DNA of 20,683 nt from CAYONP01 sp964405335 (GTDB lineage: Bacteria > Armatimonadota > UBA10988), in NCBI GenBank assembly GCA_964405335.1, contig CAYONP010000097.1, forward strand, positions 1-20,683, in the 5' to 3' direction. A model generated the notes under the pieces. It had not been told where the DNA came from. It was given only the letters and a program-made list of their open reading frames with translations, and ran no database searches. The position numbers and the translations under genes were made by a program. Below are positions 1-8,202 of this stretch, one piece after another. The first letter of the stretch is position 1; every line of letters starts with the position of its first letter.

Positions 1-1105
1 CGAGCAGCCGCGCGGGCGCCGGCAGGCTGATCACCGTCCCGTCGGCGGCGGTGGCCTCGGGCGCGTCGAGCAGGAAGGTGAGGCGCTGATTGCCGCGGCT
101 GAGGGTGATGTCCTTCGGCGCGGCGAGCCAGGCGGCCGGGTCGGGCTTGCCGTCGGCCCAGTCCCAAAGTGGGTCGAGCGGGCGGGCCCCGGGCTCCGGG
201 GGCTCGCCCCATGAGGCCCAGCGGCCGAAGGAAACGGTCAGGCCCATCGCCTCGAGGTAGGGGTGGGCGACGAGCACGGCGCCGTCCATGCTGGCGGGCT
301 TGAGCACCGGGTGGGTGCGCGCCTCGCGCTGCCACGGCCAGCGCTCGACCAGGGGTGACACCTCGAGCGGCCGCCCGGCGTAGGCCAGGCGTCGCGGGAC
401 GGCGATCCAATCGCGGGGCGGTCCGAGGTCGAGGTCGAACTCAAGCCCGCGCCAGTTGGCGATCATCTTCCGCACGGCCTGTTCGGCGAGCCAGACCTCG
501 GCGGGCGAAACGGAGCCTTGGCGCGGGAAGCCGGGTTGCACCCGGCACTCGATCATCGCGGAGCAGGAGAAGCCGGAGAGGTCCGTCGCGCTGACGTCGT
601 ACGCCATATCGGGCAGGAGGTTCGAACGGACCAGGTGAAGGCCGATCGGATCGCCTGTGGCCGTGCCGCGCGGATGGTCGACGCGGCCGACCGAGGTGAG
701 CGTGCCGCGGGCAATCGAACGGAGAGCTACTGCGACCTGGGCATTGAGGTTGGCGTGCAGGTGGAGGATGGCATGGCGGCGGAGCGGTGCGCGATCGGCG
801 TCAGAAGGAGCTACGAAAAACCCACGGTAGGCGCCCACGCCAATCTCGTGTCGCACCGCGCTCTCGTTCCGCAGCACCAGGTGAATGCTCGCCTCCTGCG
901 CCTCCGGCAGCACGGCGTTCTGCAGTCGAATGGCGTTCTCCCTGGTCAGCTGCACGCCGTCGGGACCCTCGACAAGACGCTGGGCCGGACTACCCTCAGC
1001 GGCCAGTCGAATGCTCGCCAAGCCACCGGTGGTCACCAGCACCGCCGTCGTGACGGTGCACACGAACGCCAGCCTGCGCCCGCGCTTCATCGCTCGTTCC
1101 CGCAT
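1..1105 (-). CDS. Exported protein of unknown function, 3' end cut by window edge
   Basis: The minus strand is open from an ATG at 1105 to the window edge, giving 368 codons with no stop. A GGAG lies 7 nt before this ATG; a second in-frame ATG at 1090 is the alternative start. The N-terminus has several Arg/Lys followed by a hydrophobic stretch (AFVCTVTTAVLVTTGGLA), which fits a signal peptide or membrane anchor. The rest looks beta-rich and carries no motif I recognise. It follows the 423-aa gene by 69 nt on the same strand, so the two are probably co-transcribed. The first half uses less GC-rich codons than the second. The gene is judged real because of the ribosome-binding site, the signal sequence and its length; the overlapping plus-strand frames have none of these. 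Function unknown. Confidence 0.7.
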   Translation of the reverse strand, partial: MRERAMKRGRRLAFVCTVTTAVLVTTGGLASIRLAAEGSPAQRLVEGPDGVQLTRENAIRLQNAVLPEAQEASIHLVLRNESAVRHEIGVGAYRGFFVAPSDADRAPLRRHAILHLHANLNAQVAVALRSIARGTLTSVGRVDHPRGTATGDPIGLHLVRSNLLPDMAYDVSATDLSGFSCSAMIECRVQPGFPRQGSVSPAEVWLAEQAVRKMIANWRGLEFDLDLGPPRDWIAVPRRLAYAGRPLEVSPLVERWPWQREARTHPVLKPASMDGAVLVAHPYLEAMGLTVSFGRWASWGEPPEPGARPLDPLWDWADGKPDPAAWLAAPKDITLSRGNQRLTFLLDAPEATAADGTVISLPAPARLL

Positions 1106-1174
1106 CAGCTGTCTCCACTTCGCGGCCGCGATGCACGCGTGTCCGCCGTCGAGGCCAGACCGGCCACGCGCCTG

Positions 1175-2446
1175 TTAGTCGGGCTTGTAGAAATCGACGG
1201 TGATGTCCGGTGTGTACACACTGCCGGGTGCCGTCGGGTCCTCCCATAGCGGTGCGACCCAGTCATCCCACGCCCATGCGAGCACAAGTTCGACTCTTGT
1301 CTCGTCTTCCTCACCGAAGCACACATAGAACGCCCCATCTTGGGCCTCGAAGCAGATGCAGGGGTCATAGATGCCATCGGCCTGGCCAAGTCCTGCAACG
1401 ACAACAACCTGGTGGTAGGCGAAGTGGCCCTCCTCCTGTACGGTTTGTGTCAGGCCCGACCACCGGCCGTCCTCCGGGAAGTCGAAACCGGTGGTGGTGA
1501 TGGCGAGATCCGGCGCCATGGCGTTGACCACGCCCCACGCGCCTAGCGCGCTGGCTAGGATGGAAAGATGCGGCGACATCACGCCGCACATTCCTTTGGT
1601 CTGGTTGTTGCCACCACCACTGTCCTGAAGCCACCAGGCAAGGTGAAAGACCTGCGAATGGCCCGCGCCATCGTTCCAGTGAATGTATGTGCCATCCTCC
1701 GGATCATACTCCCACACAGCATAGTTGTCGTCGATGTAGTAGTTACCACCATCGTCCTTAACACCCCACGATCGCTTGACCAACTGGCGGACCGCGTCGT
1801 GTCGATTGTCGGTGAACCGCATCCAGTGCGCCCCGGTGTGCAGCACCGGCCACCACGGCACCGCCTGCGGCGGCTCCGGATCGGCGAGCACTGTGACCAG
1901 GCGGAAGGTGAACGACTTGGTCGTGACATAGTTCCACGGTCCGCTGGGATAGTACTGAGAGTAGACGTGGAACTTGCAGTCCATTTCTCCGAAGGTGATG
2001 GAGTCCGGCAGCGCCGGCAGCGTCTGCTCATCGGTCGCCGGCAACGGTGACACCGAACCCCAGGTGTTGATGGGGTTCTCCTGGGTCGTCCCGTAGGCGA
2101 GCTTCATCAGATTGGTGACCATGTAGGGCCAGCCGGGAAACAGATCGTAGTTCACCTCGATCACAATCCCGCCTGTGCCGTAGTACACGTAGTCACTGAA
2201 GTCCCACTCCAAGGTGGCGTTCGTCGACATGAGGAAGCAGGCCCGCAGTTGGGTGTGCTCTTCGTCGGCCACCGGCGGGCAGGGCAGCGCATCCTCTTCG
2301 GCATCCGATGAAGAACCGGCCCGGATGCTGTAGCAGTCGCCGGTCAGGCTGACCGACCAGTCACCGTACTGCGCCCCCGCCGGACCGCAACCCAGCACCA
2401 CCACCCACACCCACGCCCACCGCGCACCCCGCTGACCGAACTTCAC
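1175..2446 (-). CDS. Exported protein with transglutaminase-like Cys-His-Asp arrangement
   Basis: A 423-aa protein starting with GTG at 2446, just downstream of a GGGGAG. Residues 1-25 form a signal peptide (hydrophobic WAWVWVVVLG, then PAGA before QYGDW). The C-terminal half holds GMCGVMSPHLSILASALG (Cys287), FAYHQVVVV (His345) and GIYDPCICFE (Asp361). Order and spacing resemble the transglutaminase-like (papain-like fold) triad, in which Cys starts a helix, His starts a strand and Asp lies in a 'YDP' motif. This is my inference from pattern, not a family match. Many Trp and Tyr residues and several further Cys fit a folded extracellular protein. It heads a two-gene minus-strand unit with the partial gene ending at the window edge. 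Its DNA looks less GC-rich than the genes to the right. It could instead be another secreted cysteine-fold protein without activity. Confidence 0.75.
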   Translation of the reverse strand: MKFGQRGARWAWVWVVVLGCGPAGAQYGDWSVSLTGDCYSIRAGSSSDAEEDALPCPPVADEEHTQLRACFLMSTNATLEWDFSDYVYYGTGGIVIEVNYDLFPGWPYMVTNLMKLAYGTTQENPINTWGSVSPLPATDEQTLPALPDSITFGEMDCKFHVYSQYYPSGPWNYVTTKSFTFRLVTVLADPEPPQAVPWWPVLHTGAHWMRFTDNRHDAVRQLVKRSWGVKDDGGNYYIDDNYAVWEYDPEDGTYIHWNDGAGHSQVFHLAWWLQDSGGGNNQTKGMCGVMSPHLSILASALGAWGVVNAMAPDLAITTTGFDFPEDGRWSGLTQTVQEEGHFAYHQVVVVAGLGQADGIYDPCICFEAQDGAFYVCFGEEDETRVELVLAWAWDDWVAPLWEDPTAPGSVYTPDITVDFYKPD

Positions 2447-2481
2447 ACACTCCCCGGCGCGCCCCCTGTGTGGCCGCCTGA

Positions 2482-2519
2482 CCTATACATATCACATAGG
2501 TGTTGCGCTAGTATTGCGC
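2482..2519. promoter_or_regulatory. AT-rich inverted repeat plus helically phased direct repeat between divergent genes
   Basis: In the 225-nt gap between the minus-strand exported gene and leuC lies CCTAT-N9-ATAGG (2482-2500), in an unusually AT-rich patch. It is followed by two copies of TTGCGC (2503-2508 and 2514-2519) whose starts are 11 nt apart, about one helical turn. Either could bind a regulator of the divergent pair. No confident -10/-35 pair was seen for the minus-strand gene. Regulatory role is inference only. Confidence 0.3.
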
Positions 2520-2598
2520 CGGCGTGGAGTTTCGGTTGGATTCGGTGATGCCGGCGCGGCGCGGGGTGGGCGTCGGCCCGGCGGCCGGTCGGCGCGGA

Positions 2599-2626
2599 TT
2601 GCTGGTTAACCCGTTGCCGCTATAAT
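2599..2626 (+). promoter_or_regulatory. Sigma-70-type promoter of the leuCD operon
   Basis: TTGCTG (2599-2604), a 16-nt spacer and a perfect TATAAT (2621-2626). Transcription would start near 2633, leaving a leader of about 40 nt before leuC. That is too short for a leader-peptide attenuator or a T-box. Confidence 0.75.
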
Positions 2627-2671
2627 GAAGACCCGCGAACCCCTCCCCGCGGTGTGGAGCCTCTGGTGGGC

Positions 2672-3979
2672 ATGACCATGACCGAGCAGATCCTCGCCCG
2701 GCACGCCGGGCGGGAGAGCGTGGCCGCCGGCGAGAACGTCTGGGTCGAGGTCGACATCCTCATGACCCACGACGTCTGCGGGCCGGGCACCATCGGTGTC
2801 TTCCGCGAGCAGTTCGGCCGCGACGCGCGGGTCTGGGACCGCCAGCGGGTGGTGATTGTTCCCGACCACTACATCTTCACCGCCGACGTACACGCGAATC
2901 GCAACGTCGACATCCTCCGCGAGTTCGCGCGCGAGCAGGAGCTGCCCTACTATTACGACGTCGGCACCGAGCGCTACAAGGGGGTCTGCCACATCGCCCT
3001 GCCCGAGGAGGGCCACACCCGGCCGGGCGAGGTGCTGCTCGGCACCGACAGCCACACCTGCACCGCCGGCGCGTTCGGCGAGTTTGCCACCGGCATCGGC
3101 AACACCGACGCGGGGTTCGTGCTCGGCTGCGGCAAGCTGTGGCTGAAGGTGCCCGAGACGATGCGCTTCGAGTTCTGCGGCGAGCTGCCCGAGTACCTGA
3201 TGGCCAAGGACCTGATCCTCCAGGTGATTGGCGATATCGGCTTCGACGGCGCGACCTACCGGGCGATGGAGTTCGTCGGGCCGGCCGTGTTCGACCTCAA
3301 TCTCGAGGAGCGGATGACCCTCTGCAACATGGTCATCGAGGCGGGCGGCAAGAACGGGGTGATTGAGCCCGACGAGGTGACCCGCCGCTACGTCGCCGAG
3401 CGGACCTCCCGCGCCGGCACGCGCAGCGACTATGCCGAGGTGCACGACACGGGCGACGCGCGTTACTGCTACGTGCAGAAGTACGACGTGTCAAAGCTCG
3501 AGCCGACGGTGGCCAAGCCGCACCGGCCGGACAACCGGGCGACGGCGCGCGAGCTGGCCGGGACGAAGATCGACCGGGCATACATCGGCAGTTGCACCGG
3601 CGGCAAGATCACCGATTTCGAGGCCGCGGCGCGGATCCTGAAGGGTCGCGAGGTGCGCATGGACACGTTCATCGTGCCGGCGACCACCGAGGTGGCCCGG
3701 GCGCTGCACACGCACACCGTGAACGGCCAGACGCTGTATGAGGTGTTCGAGAGCGCCGGCTGCCGGATCGGCGAATCGAGCTGCGCCGCCTGTCTCGGCG
3801 GGCCGATCGACACCTTCGGCCGGCTGAACGAGCCGCTGAGCTGCGTCAGCACGACCAACCGCAACTTCCCCGGCCGGATGGGCCACAAGGAGGCGCGGGT
3901 CTATCTGGCCAGCCCGCTGACCGTCGCCGCGACGGCGGTGGCCGGCGTGATGACCGACCCGCGCGAGGTGCTGGAATAA
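2672..3979 (+). CDS. leuC: 3-isopropylmalate dehydratase large subunit
   Basis: A 435-aa aconitase-family protein that, with LeuD, isomerises 2-isopropylmalate to 3-isopropylmalate in cytoplasmic leucine synthesis. The [4Fe-4S] ligands are visible as IGSCTGG (Cys308) and SSCAACLGG (Cys371 and Cys374). Other hallmarks are LLGTDSHTCTAGAFG (residues 122-136) and STTNRNFPGRMG (393-404). The length (about 420-435 aa) and the separate small subunit match the shorter LeuC/homoaconitase-like type found in archaea and many bacteria. GTG 2654 and ATG 2678 are alternative starts; ATG 2672 gives the usual family N-terminus (MTMTEQILARHAG), while GGTGGG at 2665 would suit ATG 2678. Homoaconitase or a methylmalate/citraconate isomerase cannot be excluded, since leuA and leuB are not in the window. 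Confidence 0.93.
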   Translation: MTMTEQILARHAGRESVAAGENVWVEVDILMTHDVCGPGTIGVFREQFGRDARVWDRQRVVIVPDHYIFTADVHANRNVDILREFAREQELPYYYDVGTERYKGVCHIALPEEGHTRPGEVLLGTDSHTCTAGAFGEFATGIGNTDAGFVLGCGKLWLKVPETMRFEFCGELPEYLMAKDLILQVIGDIGFDGATYRAMEFVGPAVFDLNLEERMTLCNMVIEAGGKNGVIEPDEVTRRYVAERTSRAGTRSDYAEVHDTGDARYCYVQKYDVSKLEPTVAKPHRPDNRATARELAGTKIDRAYIGSCTGGKITDFEAAARILKGREVRMDTFIVPATTEVARALHTHTVNGQTLYEVFESAGCRIGESSCAACLGGPIDTFGRLNEPLSCVSTTNRNFPGRMGHKEARVYLASPLTVAATAVAGVMTDPREVLE

Positions 3980-3984
3980 CGACG

Positions 3985-4032
3985 CAGGGGTCGCGCGCGG
4001 CGTGAATCGGGACGCCGCCACGCGCGCCCCTG
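3985..4032 (+). other. Strong GC-rich stem-loop between leuC and leuD
   Basis: CAGGGG, a bulge and then CGCGCGCGGCGT on the left arm pair with ACGCCGCC...CGCGCGCCCCTG on the right, around a short loop (gaatcggg). There is no T-tract after it, so it is not a classic intrinsic terminator. It lies in the only sizeable gap of the leu operon and may stabilise the leuC message end or set the leuC:leuD ratio. Confidence 0.5.
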
Positions 4033-4054
4033 GTCACGGATGAGGTGACCGCTC

Positions 4055-4615
4055 ATGGACCGTAAGTTCACCGGCCGGGCCTACGTGCTCGGCGACAACG
4101 TCGACACCGATCAGATCATCCCGGCCAAGTACCTGGTCTACAACCCGGCCGACCCGGAGGAGCGCCGGTTCTTCGGCCGCTACGCGCTGAGCGGGCTGCC
4201 CGACGCAGCGGCCGGCCTGCCGGACGGCGGCGTGGTGTTCACGCCCGAGGACGAGTTCCGGTCGGAGTATCGGATCATCATCGCCGGGTCGAACTTCGGC
4301 TGCGGCAGTTCGCGCGAGCACGCGCCGCTGGCGCTGGCCGAGGCGGGGGCGGTGATCACCATCGCCGAGTCGTATGCTCGAATCTACTTCCGCAATGCGG
4401 TCAACGGTGGCTACCTCATCCCGGCCGAGACGCCCGACCGCCTGTGCGACAAGGTCCACACCGGCGACGAGCTGGCGGTCGACCTGGACACGAACACGGT
4501 CCGCAACCTGACCCGCGACGAGGAGTACCGGCTCCGTCCGCTGGGCGACGTGCTGCCGATTCTGGAGGCGGGGAACGTGTTCGAGTATGCGCGGTCGGTG
4601 GGGATGATGGGGTAG
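4055..4615 (+). CDS. leuD: 3-isopropylmalate dehydratase small subunit
   Basis: A 186-aa swivel-domain subunit that completes the active site of LeuC. Diagnostic motifs are GDNVDTDQIIPAKYL (residues 13-27) and GSNFGCGSSREHAP (78-91), the latter contributing substrate-binding residues at the subunit interface, followed by NAVNGGYLIPAE. Length is typical of the short LeuD type. The start ATG at 4055 has a GAGGTGA six nt upstream. It follows leuC by 75 nt on the same strand and is followed after 20 nt by the nuclease-like gene, so the operon continues. Confidence 0.94.
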   Translation: MDRKFTGRAYVLGDNVDTDQIIPAKYLVYNPADPEERRFFGRYALSGLPDAAAGLPDGGVVFTPEDEFRSEYRIIIAGSNFGCGSSREHAPLALAEAGAVITIAESYARIYFRNAVNGGYLIPAETPDRLCDKVHTGDELAVDLDTNTVRNLTRDEEYRLRPLGDVLPILEAGNVFEYARSVGMMG

Positions 4616-4635
4616 GATCTGCCCAGGAGCCGGCG

Positions 4636-5088
4636 ATGACCTTCGTGGTGGGCCCTCATTCCGTGGTCGACGTGATGGTAACCGACGACGCCGGCACGCC
4701 GGTCCTCTTCGTCGAGGTGAAGAACCAGATCGACCTCGGAATCGATGCCGTACAGCCGATCGCCGGCCACGCCGGCCAGGGCAACCAAGCGTACTATCTG
4801 TGCGTCTCGCAGGAGGTCGGCCATTTGTGGGCACCGCCGGACCACCCCGCCGCGGCTCCACCCACGGCGAGCTTCGCCATCGATGATGTCGTCTGGCGCT
4901 ATGTTCCGCGCCTCGACCGCTCCACCTGGCTCTACAACGAGGTGCTGGAGCAGGTCGTGGTTGACTGGCTGGACGAGCTCTCCCACGGCGAGCCCGAGCC
5001 GAATCGGGCGGTGAGCGAGGTGCTCGAGCGCACCGGCCTGCGTGACCGACTTGCCGGTGGCCGGGTGCTCCACCAGGTCAGGCTCTAG
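4636..5088 (+). CDS. Small PD-(D/E)XK nuclease-like protein
   Basis: A 150-aa protein starting at ATG 4636 with AGGAG six nt upstream; the same frame is open further upstream, but that part overlaps leuD. Residues 10-30 read VVDVMVTDD...VLFVEVKN, an Asp followed by a Glu-x-Lys on a strand (Glu27, Lys29). This is the core signature of the PD-(D/E)XK nuclease fold. The segment QAYYLCVSQEVGHLW and a later predicted strand fit the rest of a small alpha/beta domain. I recall cyanobacterial proteins with a similar 'VVEVKN' core next to a PIN gene, but cannot verify homology here. It lies 20 nt after leuD and 5 nt before the PIN gene, which suggests co-expression and partnership with the PIN protein. 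Target (DNA or RNA) unknown. Confidence 0.68.
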   Translation: MTFVVGPHSVVDVMVTDDAGTPVLFVEVKNQIDLGIDAVQPIAGHAGQGNQAYYLCVSQEVGHLWAPPDHPAAAPPTASFAIDDVVWRYVPRLDRSTWLYNEVLEQVVVDWLDELSHGEPEPNRAVSEVLERTGLRDRLAGGRVLHQVRL

Positions 5089-5093
5089 CGCCG

Positions 5094-5699
5094 GTGCCGC
5101 GCCTCTACACCGAGACCAACCTGGTCCTTGAGTTGGTCTACCTCCAGGAGCATGCGCCTGCCGTCGAACGCCTGCTCGCCCTTGCCGCCGCCGGCGGCTG
5201 TGAGTTGGCCGTGCCGGCCTTCTCGCTCGGCGAGGCGCACAACGAGGTCGTCAGCGAAGGACAGCGGTACAACACGATCCGCGAGCAGGTGCGATATGCG
5301 GCAAATGAGATGCGTCGATCGGCGCGCTTCGCGGCTCAGGTCCGCGAAGCCCAGGCGTTTCTCGCCAGCCTGAACACGTGGAAGCAGGTGCACCTCAGCA
5401 GTCTCGCCGACGTGTTGACCCGACTCGCCTCGACGGCCGTGGTGCTCAACACCACGACGGCCGCGCTACAGCGTGCGGCCCGGCTGCACGCCGACACCGG
5501 CCTGGAGCACTTCGCCGACGCCGTCGTCCTGGCCACCGTGCTGGACGATCTTCGCAATCGGCCGGCCGACCAGACGGCCCTTGTGTCGACCGACACCGCC
5601 TTCGGGGCGGAGGCAGTCAAGTCCCTGCTGCGGCCGTTCGGCTGCCGCTACATCGCCCGCTTCGACCAAGCAGTCCAGTTCGCCGAGGGCGGTGCCTGA
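5094..5699 (+). CDS. PIN-domain ribonuclease-like protein
   Basis: A 201-aa protein with GTG start five nt after the nuclease-like gene and only a weak ribosome-binding site, so translational coupling is likely. PIN-fold acidic positions are visible: RLYTETNLVLEL (Glu7 where most PIN proteins have Asp), PAFSLGEAHNEV (Glu47), HFADAVVLATVL (Asp142) and LVSTDTAFG (Asp167). PIN domains usually cleave RNA with Mg2+ and include VapC toxins. At about 200 aa it is longer than typical VapC (about 130 aa), with an extra helical middle section (residues 50-130). No small VapB-like DNA-binding antitoxin is adjacent; the partner slot is taken by the PD-(D/E)XK-like protein. Whether it is a toxin, an RNA-processing enzyme or a defence effector is open. 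Confidence 0.75.
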   Translation: MPRLYTETNLVLELVYLQEHAPAVERLLALAAAGGCELAVPAFSLGEAHNEVVSEGQRYNTIREQVRYAANEMRRSARFAAQVREAQAFLASLNTWKQVHLSSLADVLTRLASTAVVLNTTTAALQRAARLHADTGLEHFADAVVLATVLDDLRNRPADQTALVSTDTAFGAEAVKSLLRPFGCRYIARFDQAVQFAEGGA

Positions 5700-5786
5700 C
5701 CGGCCCGGCCCGCCAACCCGACCTCGTAACCGACTGGCTCACGCGGCCCTGACCACGGACAAGCCGCCGCCGAGGAGGCAAACTAC

Positions 5787-7097
5787 TTGCGGGTGGCGCG
5801 CCGCGGGTCCGGGTCGGAGCCCGAGGTGATCGATCCCGCCAGCCGACGCCGTTTCCTCAAGTCCTCTGGAGCCCTGGCCCTGGCCGCCGGCCTGCCCGGC
5901 TGCGGTGACGCCAGCCGCCCGCCCGACGGTGGTAACGGCGGCGGTGGCGGCGACGGCGGGGTGACGGTGCGCCAGGCGCAGGTCAAGCCGCAGGCGAAGG
6001 TCCTGCCGGCAGGCGGCTCGCTGACCATTCCCGAGGTGACCGACACAACGGTCACGCTGGCCGGCGACGTGCCCGCGCTGGTGCCCGGTGACGTGATTGT
6101 CAGCGGCGAAGGGCTCGGCCTGCTGCGCCGCGTGACCGGCACCGCGCGTCAGAACGGGGCGACCGTGCTGACCACCGAGGATGCCGCGCTGGTCGACGTT
6201 TTCGCTCGCCTCGACGCCGACATCGCCTATCGCCTGCGGCCGGGCGACTGGGCCGAGCTGCAGGTCGGCGACGACACGGTGACCGCGACGCCGGCCACGC
6301 GGCAGAGCGGCAGCGGCAGCGTCGATGTGGTCAGCGTCAACGCGCAGTTCGCCAACACCGGCCTGTCGGCGATGCCGACGCCGGGCGCCACGCTGGCCGT
6401 GCTGCTCGACGGCACCATCGGCGCCGGGCTCGACATCGACTACAGCTTCGACCTCGACGATGACGGCGTGCGCGCGTTCAGCTTTGTGCCGAAGCTGTGG
6501 GGCAACAGCGACATGTCGCTGACCGCGCGGATCAAGGCCAGCGTCAGCACGCCCAAGCTGACCTACCTGGTGATGGTCGGCGCGCCACTCACCTTCGCCC
6601 TCGGCGCCGTGCCGATCGTCATCTTCCCCACGCTGTTCCTCTCGGCCTACCTGACCGGCGCGATGGAGACCGGCTTCAAATGGGTCTCGGACTATCAGGC
6701 CGACGTCTCGGCCGGTCTGGCCTACACGCGCGCCGGCGGCTTCTCGCCGGTGGCCGATGCGAACAGCAGCGGCAGCTTCCTCCCGGAGCGGCAGTACTAC
6801 GCCACCTTCACCGCCGAGGCGGTGATGTGCGAAGCGCGGCTGACCACCGCGGTCTACGCCCTCGGCGGCCCGTCGGTGACGCTCAAGCTGCTCTCGCTGC
6901 GCAGCCAACTGGCGGTCAACGCCACCACGCAGCAGATCAAGTTCAACGCCGCGGTCACCGCCGGCGCGCAGGTCGGCGCGGCGTTCGTCTGGATGGCGCC
7001 GGGCATCCCCGAGGTCAACATCGAGGTGGCCAGCGGCTCGGTGCCGTTCTTCGAGCGGGTCTGGGAGCCCGGCCACAGCGCCGTGACGATCAGCTAG
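5787..7097 (+). CDS. Tat-type lipoprotein of unknown function
   Basis: A 436-aa protein starting with TTG at 5787, supported by GAGGAGG eight nt upstream. Residues 19-40 hold a twin-arginine motif (SRRRFLKSSG), a hydrophobic stretch and a lipobox ending in Cys39 (GLPGC), so export via Tat and lipid anchoring are predicted. A Gly/Asp/Asn-rich tether (DGGNGGGGGDGG) follows. The remainder appears beta-rich: a first domain at about 70-165 (GDVIVSGEGLGLLRRVTG) and a longer one to the end, with a hydrophobic patch VGAPLTFALGAVPIVIFP near 275 that could be a buried hairpin. No enzymatic motif was recognised. The next lipoprotein gene follows after 9 nt, so the two form an operon and probably act together at the cell surface. 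Confidence 0.78.
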   Translation: MRVARRGSGSEPEVIDPASRRRFLKSSGALALAAGLPGCGDASRPPDGGNGGGGGDGGVTVRQAQVKPQAKVLPAGGSLTIPEVTDTTVTLAGDVPALVPGDVIVSGEGLGLLRRVTGTARQNGATVLTTEDAALVDVFARLDADIAYRLRPGDWAELQVGDDTVTATPATRQSGSGSVDVVSVNAQFANTGLSAMPTPGATLAVLLDGTIGAGLDIDYSFDLDDDGVRAFSFVPKLWGNSDMSLTARIKASVSTPKLTYLVMVGAPLTFALGAVPIVIFPTLFLSAYLTGAMETGFKWVSDYQADVSAGLAYTRAGGFSPVADANSSGSFLPERQYYATFTAEAVMCEARLTTAVYALGGPSVTLKLLSLRSQLAVNATTQQIKFNAAVTAGAQVGAAFVWMAPGIPEVNIEVASGSVPFFERVWEPGHSAVTIS

Positions 7098-7106
7098 GAG
7101 CCGGCG

Positions 7107-8171
7107 ATGAAACGAGCTGCCTGCCTTGTTTGCCTGCTACCGCTCGTCGGCTGTGGCGGCGGCGATGCGCCGTCGGCCGGCCGTGGCGCGCTGCAGGTTC
7201 GGATCGAGTGGCCCGCGCCGAGCCGCGCCATCCCGGCGGCGACGCAGAGCATTCGCCTGACGGTGACCGTCCTCGAGCCCGAAGACGGACCGGTCGTGGC
7301 CGAGACCACGGTCAACGCGCCCGACGGCGGCGGGCCGACCGAGACGACCATCGCCGACATCCCCGCGGTGCGCGTGCGGCTCGATGCCACCGCGCACCCG
7401 AGCCCCGGTGGCGCCGGCACGCCGGTGGCCCGCGGCGCGGTGATCGTCGAGGTGCCCGAGGCCGGCACCGCCACGCCGACACTGCAGCTCGCCGGCTCCA
7501 TCTTCGAGGTGCGGCTCGATCACGACTCGCTGCAGCTCGCCGGCGGTGAGGTGGCCCAGGTCACGGCCTCGGCCCACGACGCCGAAGGCAACACCGTGGT
7601 GGTGCTCGACGATCAATGGTCGTGGAGCCTGCTGCCCGACGGCCCGATCAACCTGGCCAACCTCGACACGGTGAGCGGCCCGACCGTGCAGGTCGAGGGC
7701 GTCGCCACGGGCACCGGCCAGCTCGTGGTGGTCGAGCACGAGAGCGGCTTCGGCGCGATGATCCCGCTGACCGTGCAGGGGCTCTACCAACTGCCGCCCG
7801 GCAAGTGGGAGAACCGCGTCACGACCAAGCCGAACCAGACCAGCATCGTACGCGTGCTCGGGTTCGGGCCGGGGGTGATCCGGTTCATCGTCCTCGGCTA
7901 CCGCTCCTGGGACCTGAACGTCGTCTCGGCCGTCGACCACGACGACGGCACCACGACCATCACGGCCACCGGCGACGCGGACATCCACCTCGGCGCGCCG
8001 GTGAGCCTGGCCAGGCTGGACCTCACGGCGGTCATCCCCACCGACGGCGACGGCGACATGGAGACCACCTTCTACGCCGAGATTGTCGAGTCGGACGCCG
8101 GGCAGGTCGGCGTGGTCGTCCTCGATGGCGGCGGGACGCTGATCAAGAACTTCGATGCGTTCGCGCGGTGA
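7107..8171 (+). CDS. Lipoprotein with Ig-like domain
   Basis: A 354-aa protein with ATG at 7107 and GGAG five nt upstream, 9 nt after the Tat lipoprotein. It has a Sec-type lipoprotein signal, MKRAACLVCLLPLVGCGGG, with the lipobox Cys at position 16. Residues about 30-130 look like a beta-sandwich (RLTVTVLEPEDGPVV). Residues about 130-220 contain VAQVTASAHDAEGNTVVV and GVATGTGQLVVVEHESG, the pattern of bacterial Ig-like (Big-type) domains. The last 120 residues are also beta-rich. No catalytic motif was seen. It is likely a surface partner of the preceding lipoprotein. The C-terminal end lies about 230 nt before the caspase-like gene. Confidence 0.78.
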   Translation: MKRAACLVCLLPLVGCGGGDAPSAGRGALQVRIEWPAPSRAIPAATQSIRLTVTVLEPEDGPVVAETTVNAPDGGGPTETTIADIPAVRVRLDATAHPSPGGAGTPVARGAVIVEVPEAGTATPTLQLAGSIFEVRLDHDSLQLAGGEVAQVTASAHDAEGNTVVVLDDQWSWSLLPDGPINLANLDTVSGPTVQVEGVATGTGQLVVVEHESGFGAMIPLTVQGLYQLPPGKWENRVTTKPNQTSIVRVLGFGPGVIRFIVLGYRSWDLNVVSAVDHDDGTTTITATGDADIHLGAPVSLARLDLTAVIPTDGDGDMETTFYAEIVESDAGQVGVVVLDGGGTLIKNFDAFAR

Positions 8172-8202
8172 ACCGTACGGGTGCGGCAAACCGCCGACCG
8201 CC

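Noticed and set aside
518..1249. 243-codon plus-strand frame
   Set aside because: Lies opposite the minus-strand exported gene, which has a signal peptide and a ribosome-binding site; no start signal seen for the plus frame.
2627..2671. T-box or leader-peptide attenuator before leuC
   Set aside because: The leader is about 40 nt with no Leu-codon run and no terminator/antiterminator pair.
5094..5699. Classic VapBC toxin-antitoxin pair
   Set aside because: The upstream partner is a nuclease-fold protein, not a small DNA-binding antitoxin, and the PIN protein is longer than VapC.
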